Shown piece by piece: positions 46,392 to 57,537 of a DNA stretch of 64,000 bases; the first letter of the stretch is position 1; the number at the start of each line of letters is the position of its first letter. Under the pieces are notes generated by a model. That model saw only the letters and a list, made by a program, of their open reading frames with translations. It was not told the DNA's origin and made no database searches. The translations under genes were made by a program, and so were the position numbers. This DNA comes from Pseudopyrenochaeta lycopersici. Lineage: Eukaryota > Ascomycota > Dothideomycetes > Pleosporales > Pseudopyrenochaetaceae. The stretch covers positions 496,001 to 560,000 of the forward strand of contig NHZP01000021.1 in the NCBI GenBank assembly GCA_003313425.1. Direction: 5' to 3'.

Positions 46392-48475
46392 TCACCTGTA
46401 AGCGGCATCGACTTGCAAACGTCGCTTCCGTTTGGTTTGATCATCTTGTTGGGACAGCTTCTCCCCTTCTTGATCCGTGTCTTCGTAGCTTCTCTTCCTT
46501 GCAAAAGAGCTGTCACTTCGTTGGAGTGTGGGTATGGCTGGGGGCCCTTGTTCAGCTCTCATGCTTGGCTTCTCGGAGTCGAAATCGGACCCAGCCATAG
46601 TGTGATTGCTACCTTCAGAGGGCGCCGGACTTCCTCTAGCGCCATTATGTCCATGTCCGTTCTGCTGCGGCGCATTCCAAGGATCGTACTGCTGTTCTTC
46701 TAGAGGTGGGGGAGGTGGTGGTGGCGGCGGTGGTCTAGAAGTGGATGAGGACGACATAGAACTGTACCCTCGTAAAGGTGCAGGTCCGTAAGCAGGATTG
46801 CGCTGCCCGCTGTATGACTGCGCTCTCTGTGTGGGTGGTGGAGGTTTGGGAAGTTTGGTAGAAGGAGATACAAATGCTGTCTTTCCAGGAAGCAATATCG
46901 GAGTTGTCTCGTGCGGTGTTGGTAATGGTAACGATATGGGTTGATCTGAGAGTGGCTTTGGAGCACCAGTTACACCCAGCATGGCGAGCACATCCTCTTG
47001 ACTTTGTCGCGGAGAAGAAACCGCTTCCTGTTTTGGTTCTGCGGGTTTGCTGCTTGATAAAGCTTGCTCAAGATTATCCATGATGTCCCAAGTTGCATCA
47101 CACATCTCTTGATCCTCACCCTGTTTTACATCTTCTGCTGTTTCTTCAGGTCGATCCCGCTGAGCAATGCAGTCTTCCAATGACACCAGGTTCTGTTGCA
47201 TCTCCTCCTCTGTGAAGACTACAAAGACTGGGTCATCTTGAATCAGTTCCCATTCATCCGTCTGCCTCACGTCGAGGAAAGCTTCATGAGAATTCTCAGC
47301 CATGAAGTACATGGACACGGATTCTCCGTTATCCAGCCTCTCCGGGGTGGGTTTCACAGCCTGTTCTTCGGCTTCAGCAAAGGTTGAAGGCAATGCACGA
47401 GTCATTTGCTTTGCAGGATGCCAGATGATAACTCCAAGGCTCAAATTAGGATCCACAGGTTCGTTGCTCTTGGGCCAAATTGCGCCGTCAAATTCAAAGT
47501 CCCAGTCATCCCATGCAAGGAAGAGTTGTGGCTTTTCAATTGAACTGTTCTCGCTTACAGCACTAGGCGGCTGATTAGGTTGCTGAGGGGGTAGAGATGT
47601 GACAAGATTCGCAGTAGCAGGCGTTGGTGTAGCATCAGGATCTGACATAGACTGACCGGTCATTGGCAAACCACTGGAGGAATTATACTGATTATTAGGA
47701 GGATACGGTGCCTGACCATTTTGCGGCTGCCATCCAGGGGTTTGTCCGTAAGTTTGATGGTTCGATTCCACTGAAGTAGACTGAGGTGGATAGCCCTGGT
47801 AACTGGCGGGTGGTTGTGGAGGTGTAAATCCTTGCCCTGGCGGGTGGCTTTGAGGTTGATGAGAGAAGCTTTGATTCGACTGATAGCCCTGTTGCGGCCA
47901 TTGGTAGTTCTGACCTTGGGAATAGGAAGCGGGGTGGTAATGCGGTGGTTGTGGTTGTCCATAACCTTGGGGAGGAAAACCTTGATTTGTTGGAGGGGCG
48001 CTATATCCTTGTTGTGGGTATGCTGAAGGCGTTGGAACTGCCTGCGGATATAAAGGCTGTGGCGGTTGATATTGATTGGGATATTGATTAGCAACGAATG
48101 GAGCTTGTGGTTGTGCTGGTCCTCGGTAGCCTGGAGGAGGAGGATATCGTGTGATTATAGGATTGCCTTTCTTCTTAGGTGGCCTTGGGTCAAATTAGCA
48201 TACAACGAATATCTCATGAAAGATCGAAATAGACAAGATATATGGCTTGAGAGGCTGGAAGCACATTAGGAGAGGCTTCGTCTATCTTACCGATTGTCTG
48301 AGGGTCGGTGAGGTGGCCCAGTTGGTGGGTAAGCAGGCGCATTTTGATATTGTCCATGGGCTGGCGGTTGGCCATATTGGTTGGGATGCGGCGGGCCATA
48401 TCCGGGCTGAGTATTGGCATACGGTTGCGGTTGGTAAGGCGCAGCACCTGCTACAGGCCCACCATTCCACGACAT
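46392..48475 (-). CDS. Gln/Pro-rich protein of unknown function
   Basis: Two exons: 48291-48475 and 46392-48183 (658 residues). The 107 nt intron runs GTAAGA...CAAG. Residues 1-290 are dominated by Tyr, Gln, Pro and Gly repeats, a prion-like composition typical of RNA-associated proteins. One compact segment follows at about 285-410: LFLAWDDWDFEFDGAIWP, then LGVIIWHPAKQMTRALPSTF and VFVVFTEEEMQQNLVSLEDC. The rest is disordered, with a ten-Pro run and a basic end (KRKRR). I do not recognise the family. The 3' end is uncertain: an AG|GTGAGC site at 46395-46396 could splice to a micro-exon at 46311-46320 ending in Ser-Arg-Arg. It is divergent from the Ppg1-like gene. Confidence 0.75.
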
Positions 48476-49259
48476 CAGACCCTAGCACTTCGAGTTGACT
48501 GATCGCCAGATCGAAACTTAAAAGTGGACTTTGCTGGCCAGGGTGTGGAAGGTGATGGTTCGCCTACGGACTGGGATTGGGGTTGAATCTAAGGTGGGGA
48601 CAGTGTTGAAGCGTGAGGTGCGTGTCATCGAATTTGGTCCTGGTAGAGCGCACGAGCCAGGGCGATGGGGAGCGCCCGCCTTCCTCAGGAGATGGCCTTT
48701 CCCACGTTCCCTGGGTGACGGAAGATTGGCCGGGAGGCCGGATTGAGGGCACAGTGCTATTTGGAGAAGAATTGTGACAGAATAGAGAGAGAGAAGCGAC
48801 GAGGCTGCTGACAGGAATAAAGGTGCAGCCACAAAAAGCACGACAAAACTGATGGCGAGATTAAAAGGGCGATAAGAGAGTTGATCTGGGGTTGCGTGAA
48901 CAGAGCAACCAAACAAGCAGAAAAGAAGCAAACGCTGGAAAGCAGAGCTCCTGACGGACTGTGTGAGGCATGACAAACGGATGTCGCGTCGAGATGAAGT
49001 CTGAAAGCGTAATCACGTTTTGCCGCTTGGGCCATTAGTGGCGCGGGATGCTGCCACTACCGCAACTCAGTTGGAACCACAAAAGAGCACCTTTGCCCCC
49101 CATGTCACTCGCTGTTGCGCCATCACTCTCATATTGAGCCTCGATGCGCCTTCAAGGATGATTGTACGATATAGACACCTGTTAGCGACCAGTCTAGACT
49201 CTATACCTTGAGCGAGTCGCGGATGCCACACCCCCCACATCCCCTTTACAAATACTACC
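48476..49259. promoter_or_regulatory. Shared upstream region of Gln/Pro-rich and Ppg1-like genes
   Basis: A 784 bp gap between divergent starts. Open frames inside match nothing known. No specific element recognised. Confidence 0.4.
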
Positions 49260-50334
49260 ATGCCAGGACTTCCATGTACGTCAGTTGCCGGCGCCCCTCG
49301 TTTCCACCATCTGCGCTCGTACTGATGCTCTGCAGCTACCGTAGACCTCGATGAGTGTATCTCGCGCCTCTCGAAGAAGGAGCTGCTGGCCGAGTCCGTG
49401 GTCGAGGCAATATGCGCGAAGACCAAGGAGCTGCTGATGAAAGAAAGCAATGTGGTGCATATTCGTGCGCCTGTGACCGTCGTTGGTGACATACATGGAC
49501 AGTTCTTCGACATGATGGAGATATTCAAGATTGGCGGTCCATGCCCAGACACAAATTACCTATTCTTGGGTTCGTTGGCAGCCTCCACATGCGCTGCGCG
49601 ACCTCAAGCCACAAGGCTGACTTCATCTAGGCGACTATGTCGACCGTGGATTGTTCTCTGTCGAGACGATCTCACTCCTTGTATGCCTCAAGTTGCGCTA
49701 TCCCCACCGAGTTCATCTTATCCGCGGTAACCATGAGTCCCGTGGCGTCACGCAATCGTACGGCTTCTACACCGAATGTTCACGAAAGTACGGTAACGCG
49801 AATGTCTGGCACTATTTTACGGACATGTTTGACTTCCTCACCCTATCCGTCGTCATCAACGACCAGATATTCTGCGTTCATGGCGGCCTATCACCCTCGA
49901 TACATTCTATCGACCAAATCAAGATCATCGATCGCTTCCGAGAAATACCCCATGAAGGACCGATGGCGGATTTGGTATGGAGCGATCCCGATCCTGAGAG
50001 AGACGAATTCTCCCTTAGCCCCAGGGGCGCTGGATACACCTTCGGAGCTCAGGTGGTCAAGAAGTTTCTGGAAGTCAATGCAATGTCCCACATTCTGCGA
50101 GCACATCAGCTCTGCCAAGAAGGCTTCCAAGTTTTATACGACGATAGACTGAGTACTGTTTGGAGTGCACCTAACTACTGTTATCGGTGCGGCAACATGG
50201 CAAGTGTGCTGGAAGTTAGTGATACCGGCGAACGCTTCTTCAACGTCTTCGACGCAAGCCCAGATAACGACGTGCATCGGGCCGAGCAGCAGCAACAACA
50301 AGGGAAAGAAGTGACGACGGAGTACTTCTTATGA
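49260..50334 (+). CDS. PP2A-type Ser/Thr phosphatase catalytic subunit, Ppg1-like
   Basis: Three exons: 49260-49275, 49336-49569 and 49631-50334 (317 residues). Introns are 60 and 61 nt; the first exon codes only five residues plus one base. The metallophosphatase motifs are complete: GDIHG (56-60), GDYVDRG (84-90, split by intron 2) and RGNHES (115-120), with HGGLSP later. The N-terminus (LDECISRLSKKELLAESVVE) and LGDYVDRGLFSVETISLLVC point to Ppg1 rather than PP2A, PP4 or Sit4 proper. In filamentous fungi Ppg1 is linked to the STRIPAK complex. The C-terminus ends in YFL, the motif that is carboxymethylated in PP2A-class enzymes, preceded by a Gln-rich stretch. Subfamily assignment is from memory. 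Confidence 0.88.
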
Positions 50335-50569
50335 TACCCACTGTACATAGCGATGCATTATGTCTTGGACGCAGGTTTTGCATTTAGTGGCGTTGGTAAT
50401 ACTCGGCTTAATGGCAAGGCGTTCCGGAATGGATGGCAATGGCTATATACATGTTCGCACAATATGAGGCCATATCAAATCCGGGTAACACTATGTATGC
50501 AGGGCAAGTTTCAATGCCTCATACTTCGCCATCGTTCTTGAAGGTTTTATTGTTTGCAATCGATGAGCT

Positions 50570-52028
50570 CTAGCAGCCTAGATATTTTGTCTCTACCCAT
50601 CGATTCTCCATATCGTCTCCTAATCTTGCGACAACAATCTTGATATCTGGGAAAACGCTCAGCACCCTGTTAACCCCCACTCGACCAGCCGTGTACGTAA
50701 CGAACACTATGCATTCCTCAGGTACACCGTGGTCGACTAACACCCTGACGGCCATCAGCGCTGCCGCACCGGACGAAAACTGTGGGTCCAAGACCAGGAC
50801 AAGCCCATGCTGATCAATGTTGGCTGGTAACGCTCGGTAGTGCAATTCCGGTTCTCCAGTCCTGTAGTTTGTCTGGATGAGTACTCTGCCCGTTCTGCAA
50901 TCAGGGATCGTACGCCGAAGCCCAGTCTCGAACGCGCTGCCACCGCGCAACACCACCACAGCACTCACATCGGCATTTTTCTTGAGCCCCGTGTATGAAT
51001 TGTTTTGTGGTGTGGTAACGGTGTGAGAGGTGAAGGGAAGGAAATCGCATGCGGTTTCGATGAGCAGCGCAACCATACGGTCAAAGTAGAACACAAAATC
51101 TTCTCTCGTGGTACCGGGGTTCAAAAGCAGAGTGTGCATACCCCTGACCTGGTTCGTCTGCTTCAGCACAATGGCATTCGAACTTAGTGGATTGTCTTCT
51201 GCGATCTGTCCCAAGCGTCGTAATTCTGATTGATGCTGTGCAGACTTGTGCGCCAGCGTCTGGCGGACTTGGTTGCTGACCATGGTGATAGCGACTTTGT
51301 TCTCGATACCTCGTGGAATGATGAGATCGGCTATTTCTCTTTGTGGAGCGACATATTTATAAAAATTGGGCTTGACAAAGCCGAACCACTGCTTAATACA
51401 GCCTTCGATATCACGACCACGCTCTTTAACATCTCGAACTAAGCGCCTCGAGAGGCAGAGGTCAGCGTCCGCTTCAGCGAAGATCTTGAGGTCTAAGAGT
51501 TCTAAGACTCGAGGATCGTGGAGGGCGAATATTCCCTCTAGTATCAACACATGCGGGGAGTAAATCGTTGTTGTTTTCTCAATTCGAGCGTGTTTTTCAA
51601 ATGAGTATATGGGTACTTCAGCCACTTTGCTGGCATACTGTTAGCCACTCATTTTCCCTGGTGTTTGAGATGGCTCGAGGAAGTACCCGTTCTTGATATC
51701 CCTTAATCTGTCTACCAGAATGTCAAAATCTATGGCTTCTGGAGAATCGAAGTCAAATTCATTACGGAATGCGGCCGCTGATTGTTCGGGGGTTAGTGGC
51801 TTGTAGAACGAGTCCTACATGCGGTGCCACTGAGTTATTAAAGCACGTGATCATCTCAAACTGTTGTGAACGCACCATGGAGAGAATGACAACCCACGGG
51901 AGGTTCAGAGATGCTACTATGGCTAAAGCCAACGATGTCTTCCCAGATCCGGAGCTACCAGCCACTCCTATAATGCTCGCATTGCCCCATGGCGGCTCAT
52001 AATGTGTTCTTCGGCCTGGTGAAGACAT
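50570..52028 (-). CDS. Uridine kinase with C-terminal UPRT-like domain
   Basis: Three exons: 51876-52028, 51687-51814 and 50570-51629 (446 residues). Introns are 61 and 57 nt. The kinase part has the P-loop GSSGSGKT at 24-31, DSFYKPL directly after intron 1, and LILEGIFALHDPRV. The C-terminal half is a uracil phosphoribosyltransferase-like fold with LVLDPQFSSGAAALMAVRVL, as in uridine-cytidine kinase-like proteins. The enzyme phosphorylates uridine and cytidine with ATP or GTP in pyrimidine salvage. The PRPP loop departs from the TGG form and the usual uracil-binding end (GDxGDR) is not evident, so the second domain is probably not an active UPRT. It is divergent from GID8 with 375 bp between starts. 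Confidence 0.92.
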
Positions 52029-52403
52029 GAGTGTGGATTTAGTTCAGGTCCAAGGTAAGAGTACTAGAGCCGCTACCTCATGGCACAGGAGAAATTGCTC
52101 CAGAAGTGAAGGATAATGATATGCAAAGCTGTCTGCAGGTCCCAAAATGACTGAATCCTGCAGTGCGAGGCCCTCCCGCTGCGGGGCTTACCTAATGTAT
52201 GGTGCATGCGCCATTTTGCCAAGGCTACACTAGCGAGCGAGCTTAGTCTTTCTTTCCCACGGCCCTCTTCTCGCAAACTTCTCTCTCCCACAACGCCCGC
52301 TGCAAACTTTGCGTGGCTTCAAGCACACTCGACCACGGTCGGGCAGCTCAACGCTTCCACTGATGGACGTCGGATGAGGTTGCTGAGCGCCTCTGCTTCC
52401 ATC
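52029..52403. promoter_or_regulatory. Shared upstream region of uridine kinase and GID8
   Basis: A compact 375 bp gap between divergent starts, so promoters must overlap or abut. No specific site recognised. Confidence 0.45.
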
Positions 52404-53611
52404 ATGGTAAGTTCTTCGAATACCCGGCTCATCCCCGCACACTTTCTGACAGACTGGATTGCAGAGCTCGTCCACCGTTTCTGTGTCGGCTGCAACGCCG
52501 ACGCAACACCCATTCCAGAGGAAAATTGATGAAATCAAGCCGTCAAAGACGTAAGTTCACGATCTCTGTTCCGTTTTTGTTCCAGCCCTCTCACATGATG
52601 ATTTCAAAATAAGTTGGGAATCTCTCCGAAACAACGTGTGGAGAACATTTAACTTGTATCTCTGATCTCGCAAGCAGCTCATTGCTCTGCTCTGTCCGGC
52701 TTCTACAGCATGCACATTTATCATGCAACAGTCTTACTGACGGGGACTCGCAGGGACATCAATTTTGTCATCATGGACTATCTCGTCAGCGAGGGCTACC
52801 CGAGAGCTGCAGAGAAGTTCGCCAAAGAAGCGAACATTCAGTTGCCACTTGAAGAAGAGTCCATTCAGTCCCGCGTAGAAATACGGCGGGCTATCCATGC
52901 TGGCGATATCGATACCGCTATCACTAAGATCAATGATCTCAACCCTCAGGTAAGCCGGCATTGTCTCTCCACTCTCGGACTTCTCCCTTGCAGGATTATA
53001 ATCAGTTTCATGCACCACGCAGAATCTTCTTTGATGATAATCAAACCTTCAGTCCTCAGTATGATTTGCAAGCAATGAACATTTTTAGTTTCGCACTTCT
53101 TTGCGTCGAGCCCAGCTGACAAGCGAACTAGATCCTCGACACAGACCCCGCCTTGCACTTTGCTCTGCTCCGTTTGCAGCTCATCGAGCTTATTCGAAGC
53201 TGCACATCGTCTGCGACTTCCGATATTACCCCTGCCCTTAACTTTGCTTCGTCACAACTTGCTCCTCGCGCAGCAACGAACTCGGTCTTTCTCAAGGACC
53301 TCGAGCTCACAATGTCCTTGCTCATATTTCTTCCTGCGACTGGCACACTACAAAAGGAGCTCACTGAGCTTCTCGAGCCCTCCCTTCGTCGCAACGTTGC
53401 AAGCAAAGTCAACGAAGCCATACTCACCAGTATGGGTGCCCAGGGAGAAGCGCGGATGCGAAGTCTGGTACGCTTACGGCATTGGGCAGAGACAAAGGCA
53501 AGAGCGGCTGGTAAGGACATACCGCCTGTTCTTCCGCTTGGCCTGCAGGATTCCGATGAAAGATCAAGTAATGGAAACAATGGCGAAGCGGTTGATGTCA
53601 TGGTGCAGTAA
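52404..53611 (+). CDS. GID8: GID8-type CTLH complex subunit
   Basis: Four exons: 52404-52406, 52465-52550, 52754-52949 and 53132-53611 (254 residues). The first coding exon is only the ATG, followed at once by GTAAGT. This start gives the expected N-terminus, MSSSTVSVSAATPTQHPF. A LisH motif lies at about 32-62 (INFVIMDYLVSEGYPRAAEKF), then CTLH to about 120, including IRRAIHAGDIDTAITKINDL and ILDTDPALHFALLRLQLIELI. A CRA region follows. Gid8 is a scaffold of the GID/CTLH ubiquitin ligase that degrades gluconeogenic enzymes when glucose returns. Introns 2 and 3 are 203 and 182 nt, longer than others here, so alternative small exons cannot be excluded. Confidence 0.9.
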
Positions 53612-54127
53612 ACGCATGCCAAGAACAACCCTCTCTTTTCGATGTCTTGCTCCTGGTTAGGCATGACTTGCACAATATGCTGGGATGGTTGGAATAACTA
53701 GAGCAATTGGGATTGGATGCTTACATTAGCATTTGAAGTGATCTTTGACTTGGCGTATGAAGCGACGATAATTATGATACCACAATACTGATGACGAAAC
53801 TGGTCAACTGGCCTCATAAACATTCACACGTTACTCTTCCACTTCTACCACTTTCTAAGCTATCCTTGCATATTTTGGCCGAACGAAGAGATGATAAATG
53901 GTCTCCTGTGACATTACCTAGGACAATTTATAGCCACAAGCCATGTTGACCCTGGTCATTAGGGAAGGGTTGAAGCTATTGTGCCGGAGTCTATCATCGA
54001 GGGGATTTACAAGAGGTAACTGAATTGGCGGCAGTGGTGAGGACTAAGATGAGAAATTGAACTATGTAAGGTCGGTTCGAGTATATACAGTGAAAATAAA
54101 CTGGGTTTCCGCATTGGTATATTCCTC
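53612..54127. other. Intergenic region between converging GID8 and ADH genes
   Basis: About 515 bp of 3' flank. Nothing recognised. Confidence 0.4.
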
Positions 54128-55300
54128 TCACTTGGAGGTGTCCAAGACGTAACGTCCAACAATCTCACCCTTGTGCATCTTGTCGTATACCATCTGAAGC
54201 TCAGAGAGACCGACAATCTTGAAGGGCGCCTTGATCAAGCCGCGAGCGAAGAAGTCAATGGCTTCGGAGCTGTCTTTTCGGTTTCCGACATATGAACCCT
54301 GTGATAGTGTTAGTGTAGCTCGCACATTCATCTCAAAGGTGATCAGTCTTACCTGAATCCTGATCATCTTGATGACGGACTCGAAGACGGGAGCCTTCAG
54401 ATAAGCACCGGCTGGGAGACCAATGCAAATGACTGTACCGCGAGGTCGGACGTATTCAGCAGCTTGCTGGAAGGGCTTCTCATTAACAGCAACAAGGATG
54501 ACAGCATGGGGACCAAGGCCATCGGGGGTGGCCTTCTGTACATCGGCAACAAGGTTCTTGGAGGTAGCGAAGTCGACGAATGCCTCAGCACCGAGCTGCG
54601 TTGTGCACATCTTCTTCTTCTCATCACCGGTATCAATGGCAATAGTACGGACACCCATAGCCTTAGCATACTGGCAAGCGAGCGAACCGAGACCGCCTCC
54701 AGCACCGACAATAGCAACCCATTGGCCGGGCTTAACGCCAGACTCCTTCAAGCCTTTGTAGACGGTAATGCCAGCGCAGAGAATTGGTGCAATGGCGGCG
54801 AGGTCGCACTCCTTGGGAATTCGGGCGACATGGGCAGCTTTGGCAATGCAGTATTGCTGGAAGGTGCCATCTACGGTGTAACCAGAGAGAAGAGGCTTCG
54901 GGCACAGAGGCTCATCAGATGTTTGACAAAAGTCGCAGGCAAGGCAGGAGCCATTTAACCACTTGACACCAGCATGGTCGCCGACCTTAACGTCCTCAAC
55001 AAGATCACCGACTGCGACGACAACACCGGCACCTTCGTGGCCACCGACGAGTGGTAGTTTAGTGGGCTGAGAAAGATTAGAACTCACATCAGAAATAGGG
55101 AAAGGGTGGAGGGTATGGAGTCTTACTAGTGGCCAGTCACCATTGACGGCGTGGAGGTCAGTATGGCAGACACCAGAGTACTTGATGTTGACGAGAACCT
55201 CATCAGGACCAGGCTTCTGAACAGGGATCTTCTTAAACTCGACGGGACCACCAGTCTTCTCGATGACCTGCGCCCATTGCTCGGTAGGAATAGAGCCCAT
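54128..55300 (-). CDS. Zinc-dependent alcohol dehydrogenase (ADH1 type)
   Basis: Three exons: 55127-55300, 54353-55066 and 54128-54298 (352 residues). Introns of 60 and 54 nt are both multiples of three without in-frame stops, so the gene also reads as one open frame of 390 residues. Splicing is supported by GTAAGA donors and the restored family sequence ([16 protein letters not shown] and [14 protein letters not shown]). The catalytic zinc ligands are Cys45 and His68-Glu69, plus Cys in APILCAG. The structural zinc site is Cys99, 102, 105 and 113. NAD-binding VGAGGGLGS follows. The enzyme interconverts ethanol and acetaldehyde in the cytosol. Length matches fungal ADH1. Confidence 0.95.
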   Translation of the reverse strand: MGSIPTEQWAQVIEKTGGPVEFKKIPVQKPGPDEVLVNIKYSGVCHTDLHAVNGDWPLVRLHTLHPFPISDVSSNLSQPTKLPLVGGHEGAGVVVAVGDLVEDVKVGDHAGVKWLNGSCLACDFCQTSDEPLCPKPLLSGYTVDGTFQQYCIAKAAHVARIPKECDLAAIAPILCAGITVYKGLKESGVKPGQWVAIVGAGGGLGSLACQYAKAMGVRTIAIDTGDEKKKMCTTQLGAEAFVDFATSKNLVADVQKATPDGLGPHAVILVAVNEKPFQQAAEYVRPRGTVICIGLPAGAYLKAPVFESVIKMIRIQVRLITFEMNVRATLTLSQGSYVGNRKDSSEAIDFFARGLIKAPFKIVGLSELQMVYDKMHKGEIVGRYVLDTSK

Positions 55301-55417
55301 GGTGATTCTGTGTGAAGATTGTCTAGAGATGTTGTTGATTGTTTTGGATTGGGAGACTGTGGATTCAGGCGTTGTGAATGTTGGCTGGTGGTTCGATCAT
55401 CGAGCAGGACACTCGAC

Positions 55418-55424
55418 TTAAATA
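55418..55424 (-). promoter_or_regulatory. TATA-like element of the ADH gene
   Basis: TATTTAA on the minus strand, about 120 bp upstream of the ADH ATG. A GTGGGG core at 55465-55470 (minus strand) fits the CreA SYGGRG site, but a single copy is weak. Confidence 0.4.
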
Positions 55425-55470
55425 CCTACCATTGAAGATCTTGGAGGATCCTGAGAGAAGATAACCCCAC

Positions 55471-57537
55471 CTCCCAGGGTCTCATCACCAACGATACTAA
55501 GCCAGGGCCTCGAAAATACCTAATGCACCTTCAAGCTGCAAGCATCCAGACGCAACGCAATCCTCTCACCCATTGCCCACCAAGTCTCCTGTCCGGCTCG
55601 CCGGAGTCCGATCGCGATTGGCTCTGCTATGCAATGTACAGAAGCCCAATGGGCCTATGGCCGGTCACATCCTCGAGCATTGTTGGGCTGGACTATCGGA
55701 TGATGGTGCATCGGGTGCGTGGCAGCCATGGTAGCGTGAGCAAGTGGATGTAGGAAGGCATTGAGTGGAATGGACTATGCCCCAGAACAGGAGGGGCTAA
55801 GGTGGCCTGACGTTAGCCCCTGTAAAAAGATCAAGGGTCAGGAGCTGTTGCTGCATTTTCTTTTATCGTGGTGTGAGGGGTGAGCCGCAGCATTGGGGGA
55901 GGTGTTCTAGAAGTGGGGTGGTTTTGACGTCACGCAGGTTGCTCCTTTGGGACAAATATCTCCTGATATTTGTTACTCAGCGCGGAACACCACGACCATG
56001 CCCAGATGGCGTGAATTCAAGCATTAATTCCTGTGATGCTGAAAGTCAAGGTCAATTGATCATAAGCCTTGGAAACAAGAGATTTGATCTGCTTACCCTG
56101 CTCCCGCTGCCATTGTAAACCTACCCCCGTTCCATATGTGGTTCGGTTCAACGCGCTTCAATACTACTTGCCCTCTTTCCACCAACCATCGTTACAAGTG
56201 CGGTTGGTCTGGGTCAGAAAAGTCTGCTTGAATTCGGAGACCAGGGCGGAATGAACCTGTCTACTGGGTCGGTCGAGCGCTGGTTCGAAACATTGCGTCC
56301 CCTGCTCTTGTGCAAGTTTTTCAGCCACAGCTCAGCACACATCTACATCTCCCAATCTGGCAACCCAGTTGACCAATAGCGACCTTTTGACACGACGTCT
56401 AGGTAGATCTACAGGATGCGGCTCCCGCGTACCATGCGGGGATCCATGACGCCGAGAGGTCCGCTTCGTCTCGCATCCGCACTCCCGGGGTATTCCCGCG
56501 GAATGATTCCTTTCCAACGCTGATAACGACTTGCTGAGGCTGCGGAGTAAAGGACGTCAAGGCGTACCACTAAGAAACTTGCGTATTCCCCATGCTCAGC
56601 CCATCCCACCAAACGATACAGTGTGCGTTTTGTGTTCGGCTAGAATTGCTTAACCACACAGCGCACCAATTGCCCTGGTGATTAACCATGACCATCTAGA
56701 CACACTCTGGAAGCCTAAAATTAGTTGAAGGTGCAGTATACATTTCAAAATATCCTCGATAGCTATTTTGGCAGGGTAGCCAAATGGTCCACTGTTTGGT
56801 TTGGACTGAGCTATGGAGCGGGGAAAGTAGGGCCGGCTAGTGAGTCCCCGCGGGGCAGAGGGACTTCGTGAGGTGGCAGCGTCCGAGTCGAGGCAACGCA
56901 AGGAAGAATGGCCGATAGGGTGGAAGGATCTCCGGCGGCCTTAAGGGATCTGGTATCCGAAGATGACTTGGGCAAGTGGATGTTCAAGAGCAAGGCACTG
57001 CCTCCTTATAATCACATTTTCTTTGGAACCCTGATAGCCTGTGGCTCGGCTATTTGAGTACCTTTATGAAGACCCTAATTACAAATATGTAGCACGAAAT
57101 GATGGCGTGGTTGATTTCAAACACGGTAGTATTTGTGTTTTCCAGAATCCAGTGGGCTAGGGGAAGGGCACGCCTCAGCAAGATGTGACACATGCCTCCT
57201 ATTACTGTTCTCCACGCAGAGTGTAATCCAAATTTTGCCTCATTGACTCTGTAGAGTATTAGGCCCACATCAAACTTCATTCGCTTCAATTAGCCCTTGA
57301 CTGCCAGAGCGACGAGGTAACGACTCGCATAAATCATCTCAATGTTCTTTTCCCCATAAAACTGATCTATCACAATTTTAGGCGTAGAGGGTACGTCTGA
57401 GGTCGCCACCACTGTCTAGTCCACATTCTTGGCCTTCATGCCTATCCCTAACCTATTGGCTAGCGTAGCACCAAACATTGTCTAGTCTTGAATAAGTATT
57501 ACGATCTCTCACTGTTCTTGTCTCTAAAAATCATCTA
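55471..57537. other. Long intergenic region between ADH and HET-domain gene
   Basis: About 2.1 kb without a recognisable gene, RNA or mobile element. The left part is the ADH upstream region and the right part the HET gene's 3' flank. Confidence 0.4.

Noticed and set aside
47755..47775. Perfect tRNA B-box consensus GGTTCGATTCC
   Set aside because: Lies inside the coding exon of the Gln/Pro-rich protein and has no A-box partner.
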